A stretch of DNA of 64,000 bases from the NCBI RefSeq assembly GCF_947623445.1, contig NC_135247.1, positions 19,222,501-19,286,500 of the forward strand. The letters run 5' to 3'. A program made the position numbers and the translations under genes. Below the pieces are notes generated by a model. It was not told the origin of the DNA, ran no database searches, and saw only the letters and a list, made by a program, of their open reading frames with translations. Positions 52,340-62,790 of this stretch are shown here, piece by piece; positions within the stretch are counted from its first letter, which is position 1; each line of letters opens with the position of its first letter. This DNA comes from Clavelina lepadiformis (Eukaryota > Chordata > Ascidiacea > Aplousobranchia > Clavelinidae).

Positions 52340-54351
52340 CACTGGTCAACAAATTTTTTTTTATTTTTTGTTGCATGAGATTTTTTAACTGATTCCACAC
52401 AATCATGGGATGCTGATTTCAAATCTGCAATCAGTTTTTTTTATGCATGCTCTAGTTTTTATGCAATCGAAAATTTAAATTTTTTCGTTTCTGGCTCATA
52501 TTTAGTGTACGCAGTCTGTATGGTACAGTACCAGTGTTTCAGATAGAAGCTTTCAGCTCTTTTACGTTGTAGCCTACTGCTGTTTAAGGCGTTTGAAGAA
52601 GCTAAGCAGTTTGATTATAGTGAGGTATTGCGGATAGATGCTGTAGGAGAGGTTATAAGCTCTATTTTACACTCGTAAATGCAAAAATAAACCTGATTCA
52701 TTTTGTTATATGAGTGGTGTGTATACGCTTCTTTCGTCAAAGATGAAATATAACATCGTTCGTGAAGCCTGCCTTCAAAGCTTACATCTTGGCGATCAAG
52801 ATAAGAAATGGTCTCCACATATTGTGTGCCATAACTGCGAAGAAATGCTCAGAGACTGAACAAAAGGAAAGCGGAAGAGTCTGCCTTTTTGCATTCCAAT
52901 GGTGTGGCGTGAACCCCAAGATCACACGACTGACTGCTACTTTTGCATGGTAAATATGACAGGTGTTGGCAGGAAGAACCGACTAATGCCTTCTTATCCA
53001 AGTATACCATCAGCTATACGACCTGTTCCGCACTCTGATAGATTCCCTCCTCCAGTCTTTAGTGGTTTTATATTTTCTGAAGATGAGGAAACTGAATCGG
53101 AAAGGGAAGAGGTTATGGAAATGGAGTATAAAAGAACAGATACAGAATCTGAACACTCTTCTGGTGAAACCAGAGTAGCTGTTCAGCAGTTTAATCAATA
53201 AGAACTGAATGACTTAGTACGTGATTTAGATTTGTCCAAGCAAGAAGCTCAGCTCATAGCCTCCAGACTCAAGGAAAAACAGGTTCTAGATCAATCTGTA
53301 AAGGTTTCCTTTTTTCGAAAAAGAGAAGAGCTCTTTCTTCCCTACTTTTCAGAGGAAAATATGCTGGTATATTGCAACGATATACCTGGTCTTCTCGAAC
53401 AATTGGGTATCTCCTCGTATGATCCAGAACAATGGCGATTGTTTTTGGACAGTTCTAAGCGCAGTCTCAAGTGTGTCCTTTTACACAATGGAAATGTTTA
53501 TGAAGCTGTTCCAGTTGGTCACTCCACTGTCTTAAAGGAATGGCATGATGACTTCAGAATTGTTATGGATTTGCTCAGATAACATGAGCACAACTGGATC
53601 ATTTGTGTTAACCTCAAAATGGTTAGTTTTCTGCTAGGTCAGCAAAAAGGATACACTAAACTTCTATGTTATCTATGCATGTGGGATAACAGAGCACGTG
53701 AATAACATTGGACACAAAAGGAGCGGCTCTTACGTGAAACATTTTAAGTTGGCATGCCTAATGTAACCCTCAATCCAATCGTAAGCAGAGACAAAATTGT
53801 TTTTCCGCCCCTGCACATCAAACTGTCTAATAACACCGTTTTTTAAAGCTCTAAATCCTGACAATGAATCCTTTCATCATCTTCTTTACACTTTCCCTGC
53901 TTTGTCATATGATAAAATTAAAGCAGCAAACTCAAAAGCGTACAAACGAAGAAGTTATTCAGTTATTGGATTTCCATCATTCTTTTCAATGTCATTTTGC
54001 AAAAAAGTTGCTTATTATATGTATTTTACCAGCAAAAATGATCTTTGTTACATTTTATCAAACATTTGGTGCCTAATTGTCTGTAAATACAAATGCTAGT
54101 GGTAACACAATAATTTCTAGCAACCTATTTTTGTTTTGAGGTTGGTTATTCGACTATAAGCAAGAACGTCATCTGCCAAATCATGTAATTTTCAGAAATT
54201 TTGAATTTAGTAAAGAAAAAAGAAAAAATCTCATTTTGCAAAAAATCTACACCTTGCAGAAAAAAACTAAGGTCAGATTCGGATTCAGCGCCCCCAAATT
54301 AAGTAAGAACAAGTGTTGGTAGAAATGCAACAAAATTTTTGTTGACCAGTG
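52340..54351 (+). mobile_element. DNA transposon with terminal inverted repeats, coding region decayed
   Basis: Inverted termini CACTGGTCAACAAA followed by T-runs and TTGTTGCAT bound about 2.0 kb (left 52340-52376, right 54324-54351). TAATT flanks both ends and may be a 5-bp target-site duplication. Inside, on the plus strand between about 52760 and 54110, lie remnants of one protein: a Cys-rich start (PMVWREPQDHTTDCYFCMVN), an acidic stretch, then VSFFRKREELFLPYFSEE, DSSKRSLKCVLLHNGN, EHNWIICVNLKMVSFLLGQQ and PPLHIKLSN. I remember very similar multi-copy proteins in insect and Hydra genomes but cannot name the transposon superfamily. The coding region is broken by several stops and frame losses, so it is inactive. 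Decay and size suggest a moderately old copy. Confidence 0.75.
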
Positions 54352-55564
54352 TAATTAATAACAACCAACCCAAGTAGCCTACATTGCATACTAGGTGGCA
54401 CAATACAATTCCTTCCTCTTACAATCTGTACAGTGCGGTGTATTATGGAAGCTCTTATCAAATTTTACATTTTTAAGTAAAAAGTTGAAAGTAAGTGAAG
54501 ATGTAATAAACAGCTCAAAATTATCTCTATAGATCCGAAAATGCCTAAGAAACATCAGCCAGTATAAACATCATTTGAGGCCCAAAAAAACGAATATTTC
54601 CAGCTCTCAACACCTGACAAACCAGCTCGACAAAATAAATTCCACGTGACGTGTGGTGGTTACTGTGTTATACAATATATACCATGCTATGGATATTTAA
54701 TATATTGCAATCTGACTCTTAAGAACGATTAGAAGGTTGCGAATCCTGTCTAGAAACTCCTAAACTTCAGTTGAATAGTTTGTATAATTTTTAAACACTG
54801 ATAATCTGATTAATATCGGTTTTAATACTCTTCATTATTACTTCAAACAAAACTAAAAATCACAACAATATTATTATTCATATAAAAAGGATTTTAAGAA
54901 CCCATTAGCAATCAAAGCGCATCACTCTACATTCCACGATGACTTAAGGAATTCGTTCACAAAGTTATTACGATCTATTTCTTCTCATTTATTGAACTTT
55001 TAAAACTCTAAACTGGATATTGAAGAACTCAACATTAAAGATTAGTACTAATACTAATACCAATATTAAAACTAATAAAATCATAGCATGCAACGATACA
55101 TTTATACCCTGAATGAGATAAACAAAGAAACAGAAATTTCAATTTGAAGCGCAATGCGTTTGTCAATAACAGGAAATGATTTTGACTTTTACTAACTAAC
55201 ACTAACACGGAAAATTGCGCATGTACACATGTATCCGAATGGGCGCGATTTGGAAAACGTACGGGAACGGGGTACGCCACTTTACGTAGGTAACCGAGTA
55301 GAGCAGTGTTCAAGTTTTGCCCGTAGACGAACACGTTTTTCCAATGTCGCGATGCTGAAGCGCCCATCAAGTCCAGGTTCAAGTTGGGCGATCCTAAACT
55401 TAAAGTGTTGCAATAAAAACGAAGAAATGATGCCTAAATGATTGTAGGATAAAGCATGGCGTTATGTAAAAGGAACAACATCAATTAACTTTAAGCAAGA
55501 AAAGATGACAACATCCAAATATCGTCATTTACACCGGCAAAAAATAACCAAAACTTTCCTGTTT
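54352..55564. other. Intergenic region downstream of the nucleotidyltransferase gene
   Basis: AT-rich, no gene supported. The open frames at 55035-55382 (-) and 55229-55441 (+) overlap on opposite strands and have no recognisable similarity. Confidence 0.4.
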
Positions 55565-57928
55565 TTAAACAACTGGTACGTTTTCGATTTTTTCTTTAGC
55601 TGCTTTGAAATTCTCCTGTGCCTGTTTGATTGCGTTATCGTTCTCGTTAAGGCCAGCTGGAACGTATTCGCTTCTCATTTCGAACTCTGCACTAAACTGT
55701 GCTGCTGCTTCCGCATAATTTCCTTGTTTCTCATAACATTTTCCCAGCAGAGCACGACAGTCGCAAATCGAAGATACAGAATTCTTCTCCTTCGTTCGAA
55801 TTTCAATTCTTCGATTCGTTCGCTTCGATTCATTTGCCGATCGAATAGCTTCGTCAAATAATCCAAGCTTTAAGGCACATTTCGCGGTGTCGAGAAGACA
55901 TCTAGCTCTCCTACGATCTCTATAAGAGATTCGATCATCGTCATAATAGAGCAATTCGCGTTTGTAGATGTCAAGCGCTAGTTCGAAATTTTCCAGATGG
56001 CAGTGGCAGCTGGCAAGCGTATTGGCGAGCCAAGCCAGCTCGATTTTCTTTTTCGCCTCCGATATCTTCAAGTTTTCGATCGTATTTTTTGATTCTTTCA
56101 CGTACTTCATACCTTCCTCGTAGCGACCGGTGTCGCGGTACGCCCACGCCCTGCTGATTATGACGTGAACTTTGGTGTCGTCATCGATGTTTTCCTGTTG
56201 GTCCAACCACTCTAACATGGGGAGAGCTTTATCCAATTCTCTATTTTTCTCGTAAATCTTGGCGACGAAGAAGCGGATGGAGTGCTCGTCGTCAGGAGGA
56301 GTTTGTTGAGGAAGATTTCCCATCTGTTCCCACTCTGCCAGCATCTCAGAGTCAAAGCCGAGGTAGTGGAGGATGTTAAACTTCACCGACGTTGAGCGGC
56401 AGAGTTTGTCATCCAGCTCTCTCAGTGGGTCACTGCTCCTCAAGGACATTTGCAGAAGATGTGCTGTGACGAAATAATCGACCAAGCATCTCTTCCCGAT
56501 GACGGAGACGAGATCATTTATTATTTTGTTGTCGCTCGAGCTATAGTAGCCCTCCCTCCCCACGCAGTCGTCTTGGCATCGCTTCCTCATGTAAACCTTT
56601 AGCCTAACTTCACAGGCGAGTGCCACAGCGAGATTAAGATGACGCGCTGTGTATTCATTCGTCATATTTCGTTCATACAGAACCTCAACGATGTCAAAGC
56701 ATGAGGCATTATTTACGTCATAAATCCTTCCGAGCGCGGCGATGAAAAGCGTCGTGCTTCTGTAGACAACGCGCTTCACATTGCAGGTGCCAGAGCCTTG
56801 CAAACCGGACAGACTCACAAAAGTGTCGAAATTTTTCAAGTCGTCGTTCAATTGCGTCATCATCTCCACCGCGTTAGAGGTTTGGTTTTTATGCAAAGAC
56901 AGTTGCACTCCGTCGCTGAAGTCGCGGTACAACCGCTCGTCCCCTGACACGAAGCAGACTCGGGTGAGAATGTCGCCAAGGTGGTATCCGTTTTTAAGGA
57001 TTTCTGCCGAGTCTAAATATTGCAGCATGTCGCTGACTGTCTTGATAAGCTCTGTCGTCCATGGCTTCTTTGTTGTCTTTTTTGTCCTGCCTAGTGGCAT
57101 CTTGCATGCATGTGGCATCAAGCCGTCAAACGAAACGCCACGTTTGGTTGTCGCGTCAAAAAACCAATCTCCACCTGGAACTGTAACGTCATTTAGGCTA
57201 GGGATAGCAACACTAGGAATAATGGTTTCTCCCAAATTGACGAGGATGATTTGAAAGATGACGGTGAACCATCGGAAGTACTCCACCATCTTCTCATACT
57301 GGGTGTCCTGCTTTATCTTATCTTCCAACACAATGACGTGTTCAAAATCAGAATAAGGAGAAATTTCTTTTCTCGCCAACGAGCCCATCCCGACAAGCGC
57401 ATATCGACACGGGGGGTTTCCCAATATGTCAATGCATCGGGTTGAGACGTAGGCCATGCTCTCTGCATAGGATTGAGCTATTTTGTTTTGGATGAGTCCG
57501 ACGTCTCGGATTTTTGCGTCGTATAATTTTTGAAGCTGCTCATCAGCCACAGAGTAGGGAATAATTTCCAGCCCTGCAAGAGATTTCTCGGCTTCTTCTC
57601 TCATGCGTTTTAACTTATCGGCCAAATCAAGTGCAATTTGCTCCAAACCTTGACTTTTTCTCGGACTGCTCGCCAGAGTTACAACGTGAGCGCAAAGTTC
57701 TCTGAGATCTCTTTTAAAATCATCGTTATCAGGTTGTCTTATGCAAGCGGCCACCAACAAAACAGAACTTTGAATGAGACTTATCTTGTCTGGACTCAGT
57801 TTTCTGTAGAAAAGTCCGAGTTTGTGGAAAACAGGAGCAGATTGTTCAACTTCAATCTCTCGTCCTCTCTGGTCACAAACATCCTTCAGTCTTTGCGCCA
57901 ACTGCGCCTCTTGTGGAGATATCTCCAT
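55565..57928 (-). CDS. GlnD-like nucleotidyltransferase domain protein with C-terminal TPR repeats, intronless
   Basis: One uninterrupted frame of 787 residues, starting at the ATG of MEISPQEAQLAQRL. Residues 174-203 hold a polymerase-beta-type nucleotidyltransferase signature of the DUF294/PII-uridylyltransferase type: YALVGMGSLARKEISPYSD then FEHVIVLED, giving the G-S pair at 182-183 and the metal-binding acidic pair D194 and E196. A conserved-looking PGGDWFF and DGLMPHACKMPLGR follow near 251-281. Residues about 560-770 read as TPR-like helix pairs (KIYEKNRELDKALPMLEWL, LASCHCHLENFELALDIYKR, LLGKCYEKQGNYAEAAAQF). A nucleotide-transfer activity is plausible because the catalytic residues are present; substrate is unknown. 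Similar nucleotidyltransferase-TPR proteins occur, as I remember, in several marine invertebrates. The lack of introns contrasts with its multi-exon neighbours and suggests retroposition or lateral origin. Confidence 0.85.
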   Translation of the reverse strand: MEISPQEAQLAQRLKDVCDQRGREIEVEQSAPVFHKLGLFYRKLSPDKISLIQSSVLLVAACIRQPDNDDFKRDLRELCAHVVTLASSPRKSQGLEQIALDLADKLKRMREEAEKSLAGLEIIPYSVADEQLQKLYDAKIRDVGLIQNKIAQSYAESMAYVSTRCIDILGNPPCRYALVGMGSLARKEISPYSDFEHVIVLEDKIKQDTQYEKMVEYFRWFTVIFQIILVNLGETIIPSVAIPSLNDVTVPGGDWFFDATTKRGVSFDGLMPHACKMPLGRTKKTTKKPWTTELIKTVSDMLQYLDSAEILKNGYHLGDILTRVCFVSGDERLYRDFSDGVQLSLHKNQTSNAVEMMTQLNDDLKNFDTFVSLSGLQGSGTCNVKRVVYRSTTLFIAALGRIYDVNNASCFDIVEVLYERNMTNEYTARHLNLAVALACEVRLKVYMRKRCQDDCVGREGYYSSSDNKIINDLVSVIGKRCLVDYFVTAHLLQMSLRSSDPLRELDDKLCRSTSVKFNILHYLGFDSEMLAEWEQMGNLPQQTPPDDEHSIRFFVAKIYEKNRELDKALPMLEWLDQQENIDDDTKVHVIISRAWAYRDTGRYEEGMKYVKESKNTIENLKISEAKKKIELAWLANTLASCHCHLENFELALDIYKRELLYYDDDRISYRDRRRARCLLDTAKCALKLGLFDEAIRSANESKRTNRRIEIRTKEKNSVSSICDCRALLGKCYEKQGNYAEAAAQFSAEFEMRSEYVPAGLNENDNAIKQAQENFKAAKEKIENVPVV

Positions 57929-60312
57929 GAAAACCTTTTTATTTTAAAATTAATTTATTTATTAGAACTTTCCTGAAATACAGTTCGGCAATGATGACGT
58001 CACAATGCATGCTCATGGCGGTGAGGTTCGTATAGAGTAACTATAGAGAGAGCGTTTCATGTTCACCGCTGAAACTAAATCTCATCTGCAAATAATCGCC
58101 CACCTAAACCTGTCAGCCAGGTTTGCCCTATCTTCTCCATACTTGCAAGCGCCAGCCATGCAGCGTGTTGGTTTCACATTGTGACGTCATGGTCGCCGCT
58201 TTTTGCCTCTTAAATTAATTAGCGTTAAATATTTGCGCTTTTTGCGATAGATCTTCGGCAATAATTAGTTCAATGTTATTGAAATTCCATTCTCCGTTCT
58301 ATACTTACTGACAACTATCCTTTAATTTAAGAACAACTTGTTTTTGGACTTGCTTCTCAGTTTAAGCAATATTGCCAGATACTTATTATTGTGGCGACAC
58401 TGGAAAGTATTACGTCAACAAGCATGAGTATGACGTTGTGCATGATTCCTCGACACGTTTAAAACAACTTCAAACACAGCACGATGATGACGTCACTCTT
58501 GGTCTCTTTCCAGCCTAGTTTTAATTTCTTCGCAGTTTGCCCAGACTAGGCCAGCTTTAGATTTGTTTAAATTAAACTAATGATTATGCGATTTGGTCAA
58601 GTCAAATAAACTGCTGGTAAAATTGTCTGTGAGAAGCCGACTTTATACGAAGTTTTAACCTAAAACTTTGCAGAAGCGTTCGTCGCCAGTTGCCTCGACT
58701 CAGAAATACTATTTTCGAACTCAGCGCTGATCAGACCAGCAGGAAGCAGGAAGCTTAAGTTGTTATTGTCAGGCGTGGAGACCGCGCTTGCGAGAAACCG
58801 CGGTGGACAATGCTAAGTCGCTTTCACCGAGGTAGGATCCTTCAATTACTTCCGCTTTCGACTCTCGCGGTCTAACTCGCTTGTTGTTGATCTGGTTTGA
58901 TGACGTAATTCCGTTTCATAGAAACATTGATTGGATATCGCCATGGCCACAACTCGTATAAATCCTGATATGACGTAACCTAACAGCCCTTGAATTGAAG
59001 AAACTTTTCTCAGACGTCATCACCATTCAGTAAAAGTGCGCGATGTCACATGAAGCTCAATTTATGTCAGTTGTAGGAATTTATTATTATTACAGATGTA
59101 TGCAGACGGCACCCGGACGTATCTCTCGGCGAAGTGATGAAACTCAGTCTCCGTGTTGACATCTTTTCCTGTTTCGATGTTTAAAATTCTTTTCTCTGAT
59201 GAATGTTAATCCACGTTTTGCCTCCAGCGCTTGCAAATATGACATCAGACGAGTAGGCTGCAGCAGTCAAGCATAAAACTTAAGTTTACACCGAAGCAAT
59301 TTGCAAGGGAAGCGCTGATTGTGACGACACAATGCATCTATGACCATGACAATCAAAGCACATGGGTAAAGCGGTGGTTCCCGATCGGGGTGTTATTTGC
59401 AACATTCAAGAGTGCCCAACTTAATACGTTTATTCTGTATTGGAGACGAGATGAGTTCGACCGTAGATATTACGCATGATAGTGGTCTGTGTAACTGTAA
59501 TTGATATGTGGTTAAACTGCTTTACTCCGCGGTCCAAAAGATACCGTAACTTCACGGATGCAAATGATTAGGCGACCAAATTTTTCATGTTTAAAACAAC
59601 CGTAATTTATTCAACTACAAATTTACAATGCTTCACGTCACTACTTTCTTCACATGACGCCTAATTGAACATAGGCTAAACTCCAATGACCTACACTTCT
59701 GACTTCAGTTGACTACAGCGCTAAGTAAGTAGCAGCATGTTGTCAAGCAACTTGACTGATCTAATAGCAAGAACCTTGTTTTACTTCACAAAGAAGGCCA
59801 AAAACTGAGATATTTTGCGAGTTTCTCTTGTCGATAATTATCATGTGATGATGAAGGGATATCAGAGTATACAAATCGAATAGAATATAGAACTCTTATT
59901 TTCAAACTTCTGCTTTACGAAACATGACGTCATTGATAGATAATATTGTACCGATAACTTTCTGTTTTCTATTTTAGTCGTGACATAAATATCGCGCCTG
60001 TCTATCTTGCGTGAGTTTTACTGCTGTTAATCTAATAAATCGAATATATGGAAAAAAAGTTAAATATTTTCCGTATTAAAATTTTTAGTAATTGCCGCTG
60101 ATCTAACTTGTCTTCAGGAATTACAAAACCATCGTTCATCTTTTTCTGGCTTTTTCGCAGTCAAGAATATAAAAACAGTTTGGTCCAGCTAAAATACCCT
60201 TGGGGGCATTGAATGCAGCAAGCGCACTCGCAGACTTTTACGTCATCATTCGTTTTTGTACACCACTCACCACATTTTCCGGTTGGTGTTTCCTTATCTC
60301 TATAATCTAGGA
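57929..60312. other. Intergenic region upstream of the nucleotidyltransferase gene
   Basis: About 2.4 kb with no supported gene. It holds the promoter of the nucleotidyltransferase gene, several TGACGTCA words (57990-59040) and the dispersed repeat at 59838-60030. On the complement near 60170-60290 a short Cys-rich open stretch (GKCGEWCTKTNDD, CECACCIQC) could be an exon of an unknown gene, but splice context is weak. Confidence 0.45.
59838..60030. repeat. Dispersed repeat, copy B (partner at 24384-24545)
   Basis: Diverged second copy in the same orientation. Shared blocks include ATCGAATA, TAGA.CTC.T.TTTTC, CTGCTTT.CGAA, CTTTCTGTTTTC and GCCTGTCTATC-like sequence. Confidence 0.55.
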
Positions 60313-60633
60313 CAGCGTGGTCCAACTTCTTTTCATCGCGGGCCAAAATCATAAAATTTTTTTATTTTGCGGGCCAATGTTTTTAAATTAGAACTGATTA
60401 CTGAAGAAATATGAAATTAAAACTGAAAAACAATGTGACATTGATATTGGAACTGAAATTAGAATAGTTCAAAATTTAGCTATTAAATGTTGATCAATGT
60501 GACATCTGCGGTCGAGGTTCTTCCTCGACAAGACGACAATAGCGACTATCAAAGCTGACTATCAGTTCGCGGGCCAAAAAATCGGTGCTCGCGGGCCAAC
60601 TTTGGCCCGCGGGCCTTCAGTTGGACCACGCTG
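60313..60633. mobile_element. hAT MITE with CAGCGTGGTCCAAC termini
   Basis: Inverted termini CAGCGTGGTCCAAC / GTTGGACCACGCTG are perfect over 14 bp, and the flanking 8-bp duplication ATCTAGGA is perfect (60305-60312 and 60634-60641). The element is 321 bp. GCGGGCC words occur at both ends inside the termini. There is no transposase. This is a textbook hAT non-autonomous insertion. Confidence 0.93.
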
Positions 60634-61403
60634 ATCTAGGAAATTAGAAAATCAAATAGTAGGCTGGTGTACGGTATTTCAAAATCGAAACCATTTCGAA
60701 ATTGCTTTATATAGCGTTTGAAAATTTTTCAAGTTCAAAATTGCCGCTATTGTAAGTTACGTATATAGGCCTATATGAGAATAGATATAAAGTTAAGATC
60801 CAGCGGACAGCGGTTAATCCCATCTCGTCACTGTCAACGCAACAGTAAATACGCCGATGTGCAAGCGTCTCGCAGCGGAACTTGTTCTCCTTTCGAGTGC
60901 TGAAGATATGTCAGCCTTACTTAATCTCTCTTTGTTAGTAGGAAGAAGCTCGGATTAATTGGGTTGCTGGTGACGGAAAATGGATGTTGCCATAGATAGG
61001 CCCAACTTTAGTTATAAGTTATTGAAGAAGTGCTTCTGACGATACTAACTTAAATGACGTTGTTTTTCATTAAACTGTAGGCCTAATATTTTTGAGATAG
61101 ATCATCAGTCAAGCCAAATCCGTAAAGAGAAAGGCCTAAACTACAGATAGGCCTACACTTTATAACCGAATATACTTGGTTAGAAGAGGTTGCTGTTCAA
61201 GAAAACTGATGAAGTACTTGGTTACGAAACCCGACAGTTATACAAGTAGGTTAGTATGTTGGCTTGGGCTAGGCCCACCGATATTATTGTATCAAGCAAT
61301 ATAGGAGCCGTAGCCTAGTTCGTCAACATTGGTCTGTTGTTAGTGGTCGACTGGTCGCTTTGTATAGGCCTTAAGGTCTATAGACCTATACTACCCTATA
61401 GGC

Positions 61404-61723
61404 CAGTGGTTCCTAAACTTTTTCAGCTTGTGGCACACTAGAAAAATTATAAAACGCTCGCGGCACACTTACAAGAGCAGGAAAGTTGCTTTAAAAAATT
61501 ACCCTACTCTATCGGCAATGCCATAATTGGTTTCATCGTCACATGTGCTTATTTATCAGCTATTGAAGCAGTTAGAAAGCTTTTAGGTCGCATATGCTTG
61601 TCTGCATGCCTTAATTTAAATATTTATACAATTCTTTTCAAAAGTTCCAAAAAGATTCGCGGCACACCTGAGAATCTGTAGCGGCACACTAATGTGCCGC
61701 GGCACACAGTTTGGGAATCACTG
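61404..61723. mobile_element. hAT MITE with CAGTGGTTCCTAAACT term
   Basis: Inverted termini CAGTGGTTCCTAAACT / AGTTTGGGAATCACTG (two mismatches) bound 320 bp, with a perfect 8-bp duplication CTATAGGC (61396-61403 and 61724-61731). GGCACACT words recur inside both ends. There is no coding capacity. A CAGTGGTTCC start is common among animal hAT elements. Confidence 0.93.
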
Positions 61724-62257
61724 CTATAGGCTCTGGGTTTGCAGAACGGTAGTAGGCAAGTTTATACTGGATGCACTTTGCTGATCACCATGATCAAAAG
61801 TGTGGCACAAGCTTGCACCGGACTCGAAAGTACGTCAGTTTTCGCCACAAATTGTGTTTACAAACACGCAGCTTTTGTCTTTTGGCATGATCACCTACAC
61901 TAAAACTTATATTCTTAGTTTATTTATTAGCCCACAATTTGATGTCCAAACAACCGGTTTTTCTCTGTTTATTAGAAACCGGCGTGATGATTGAAATATT
62001 GGCGTGAACGCCGAAATTTTACCGGTTCACCTTTGATTTATAATACATAAACAAGAAATTATTGTCAGCAGCATCCTATTTTTAAGACCTTGGATGCTAG
62101 TGGTCATCTCCTCAAAAAAAATTTAAGAATATTCCCTGTTTATTATGGAGTTTATAGGCCTATAGATTTTTCTTTTAAATCTTTTATTGAGAAAATATTC
62201 TACTTTCTTGAATTGAAGTCCCGCTATTGTGTGAAACAAGGGTTTAATATACCAGTG

Positions 62258-62318
62258 CACAACCAACTGACGTCAAAATTTGAGTAGCTCGGTCTAGTAT
62301 ACAAAGGCATCCTGTGGT
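62258..62318 (+). repeat. Dispersed repeat, partner of 42668-42731
   Basis: Shares GTGCACAACC, TGACGTCA, TTTGAGTAGCT and GTCTAGTATACAAAGGCATCC with the complement of 42668-42731. On its right it continues into GGTTGTGCGCTTGTA, which is the inverse of its own left side, so this copy is locally palindromic. Confidence 0.6.
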
Positions 62319-62509
62319 TGTGCGCTTGTATTCTAAATCTTAACACAATTCATTGAGTGGTTAGCTTAAATAGAACCTTTCCAAATTACCGTCTGGGTGG
62401 CAAGATAATTTCGATGGGCTATATATATTTGTCCATGGAAATCGTTGCCCCACTTTGATTTCTTCTTAAATTGCAAATGTTTTATGCATTGGATTGTAAA
62501 GGTTTTGCT

Positions 62510-62790
62510 CAGGTGCGATGCATAGGAATTTCTTTACGAAATAAAAAAAATTAAAAATGTATTGCCTGGTTCTTATTTTACGCACTGTCTGATCTAATCC
62601 TACGCACTGGACTTGCTGGATATGACTATTTGTAAAAATTTGCATGTTATCTGCGGCGCATTACATAAGCTAATTTTGTTTGGCATTTCAAGCTAAGTTT
62701 AAAATGATCAACTAAAAGTAAATGCAAACCGAATTATTACATTCACACGCACCGCAGATACCACACAAACGTTTGTGCATTTTACGGCTG
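62510..62790. mobile_element. Foldback-type MITE, partial copy related to 50734-51144
   Basis: One arm (GGAATTTCTTTACG..., GGTTCTTATTTTACGCACTG, CCTACGCACTGGACTTG) and the loop (ATCTGCGGCGCATTACATAA, then AAAATGATCAACTAAAAGTA and ACCGAATTATTAC) match the element at 50734-51144, with the loop inverted relative to that copy. The second arm is missing or unrecognisable after about 62790. Confidence 0.7.

Noticed and set aside
60161-60352. Cys-rich reverse open frame near the MITE at 60313
   Set aside because: Part of the frame runs into the MITE terminus, there is no convincing start or splice context, and no family is recognised. Mentioned only within the intergenic entry.
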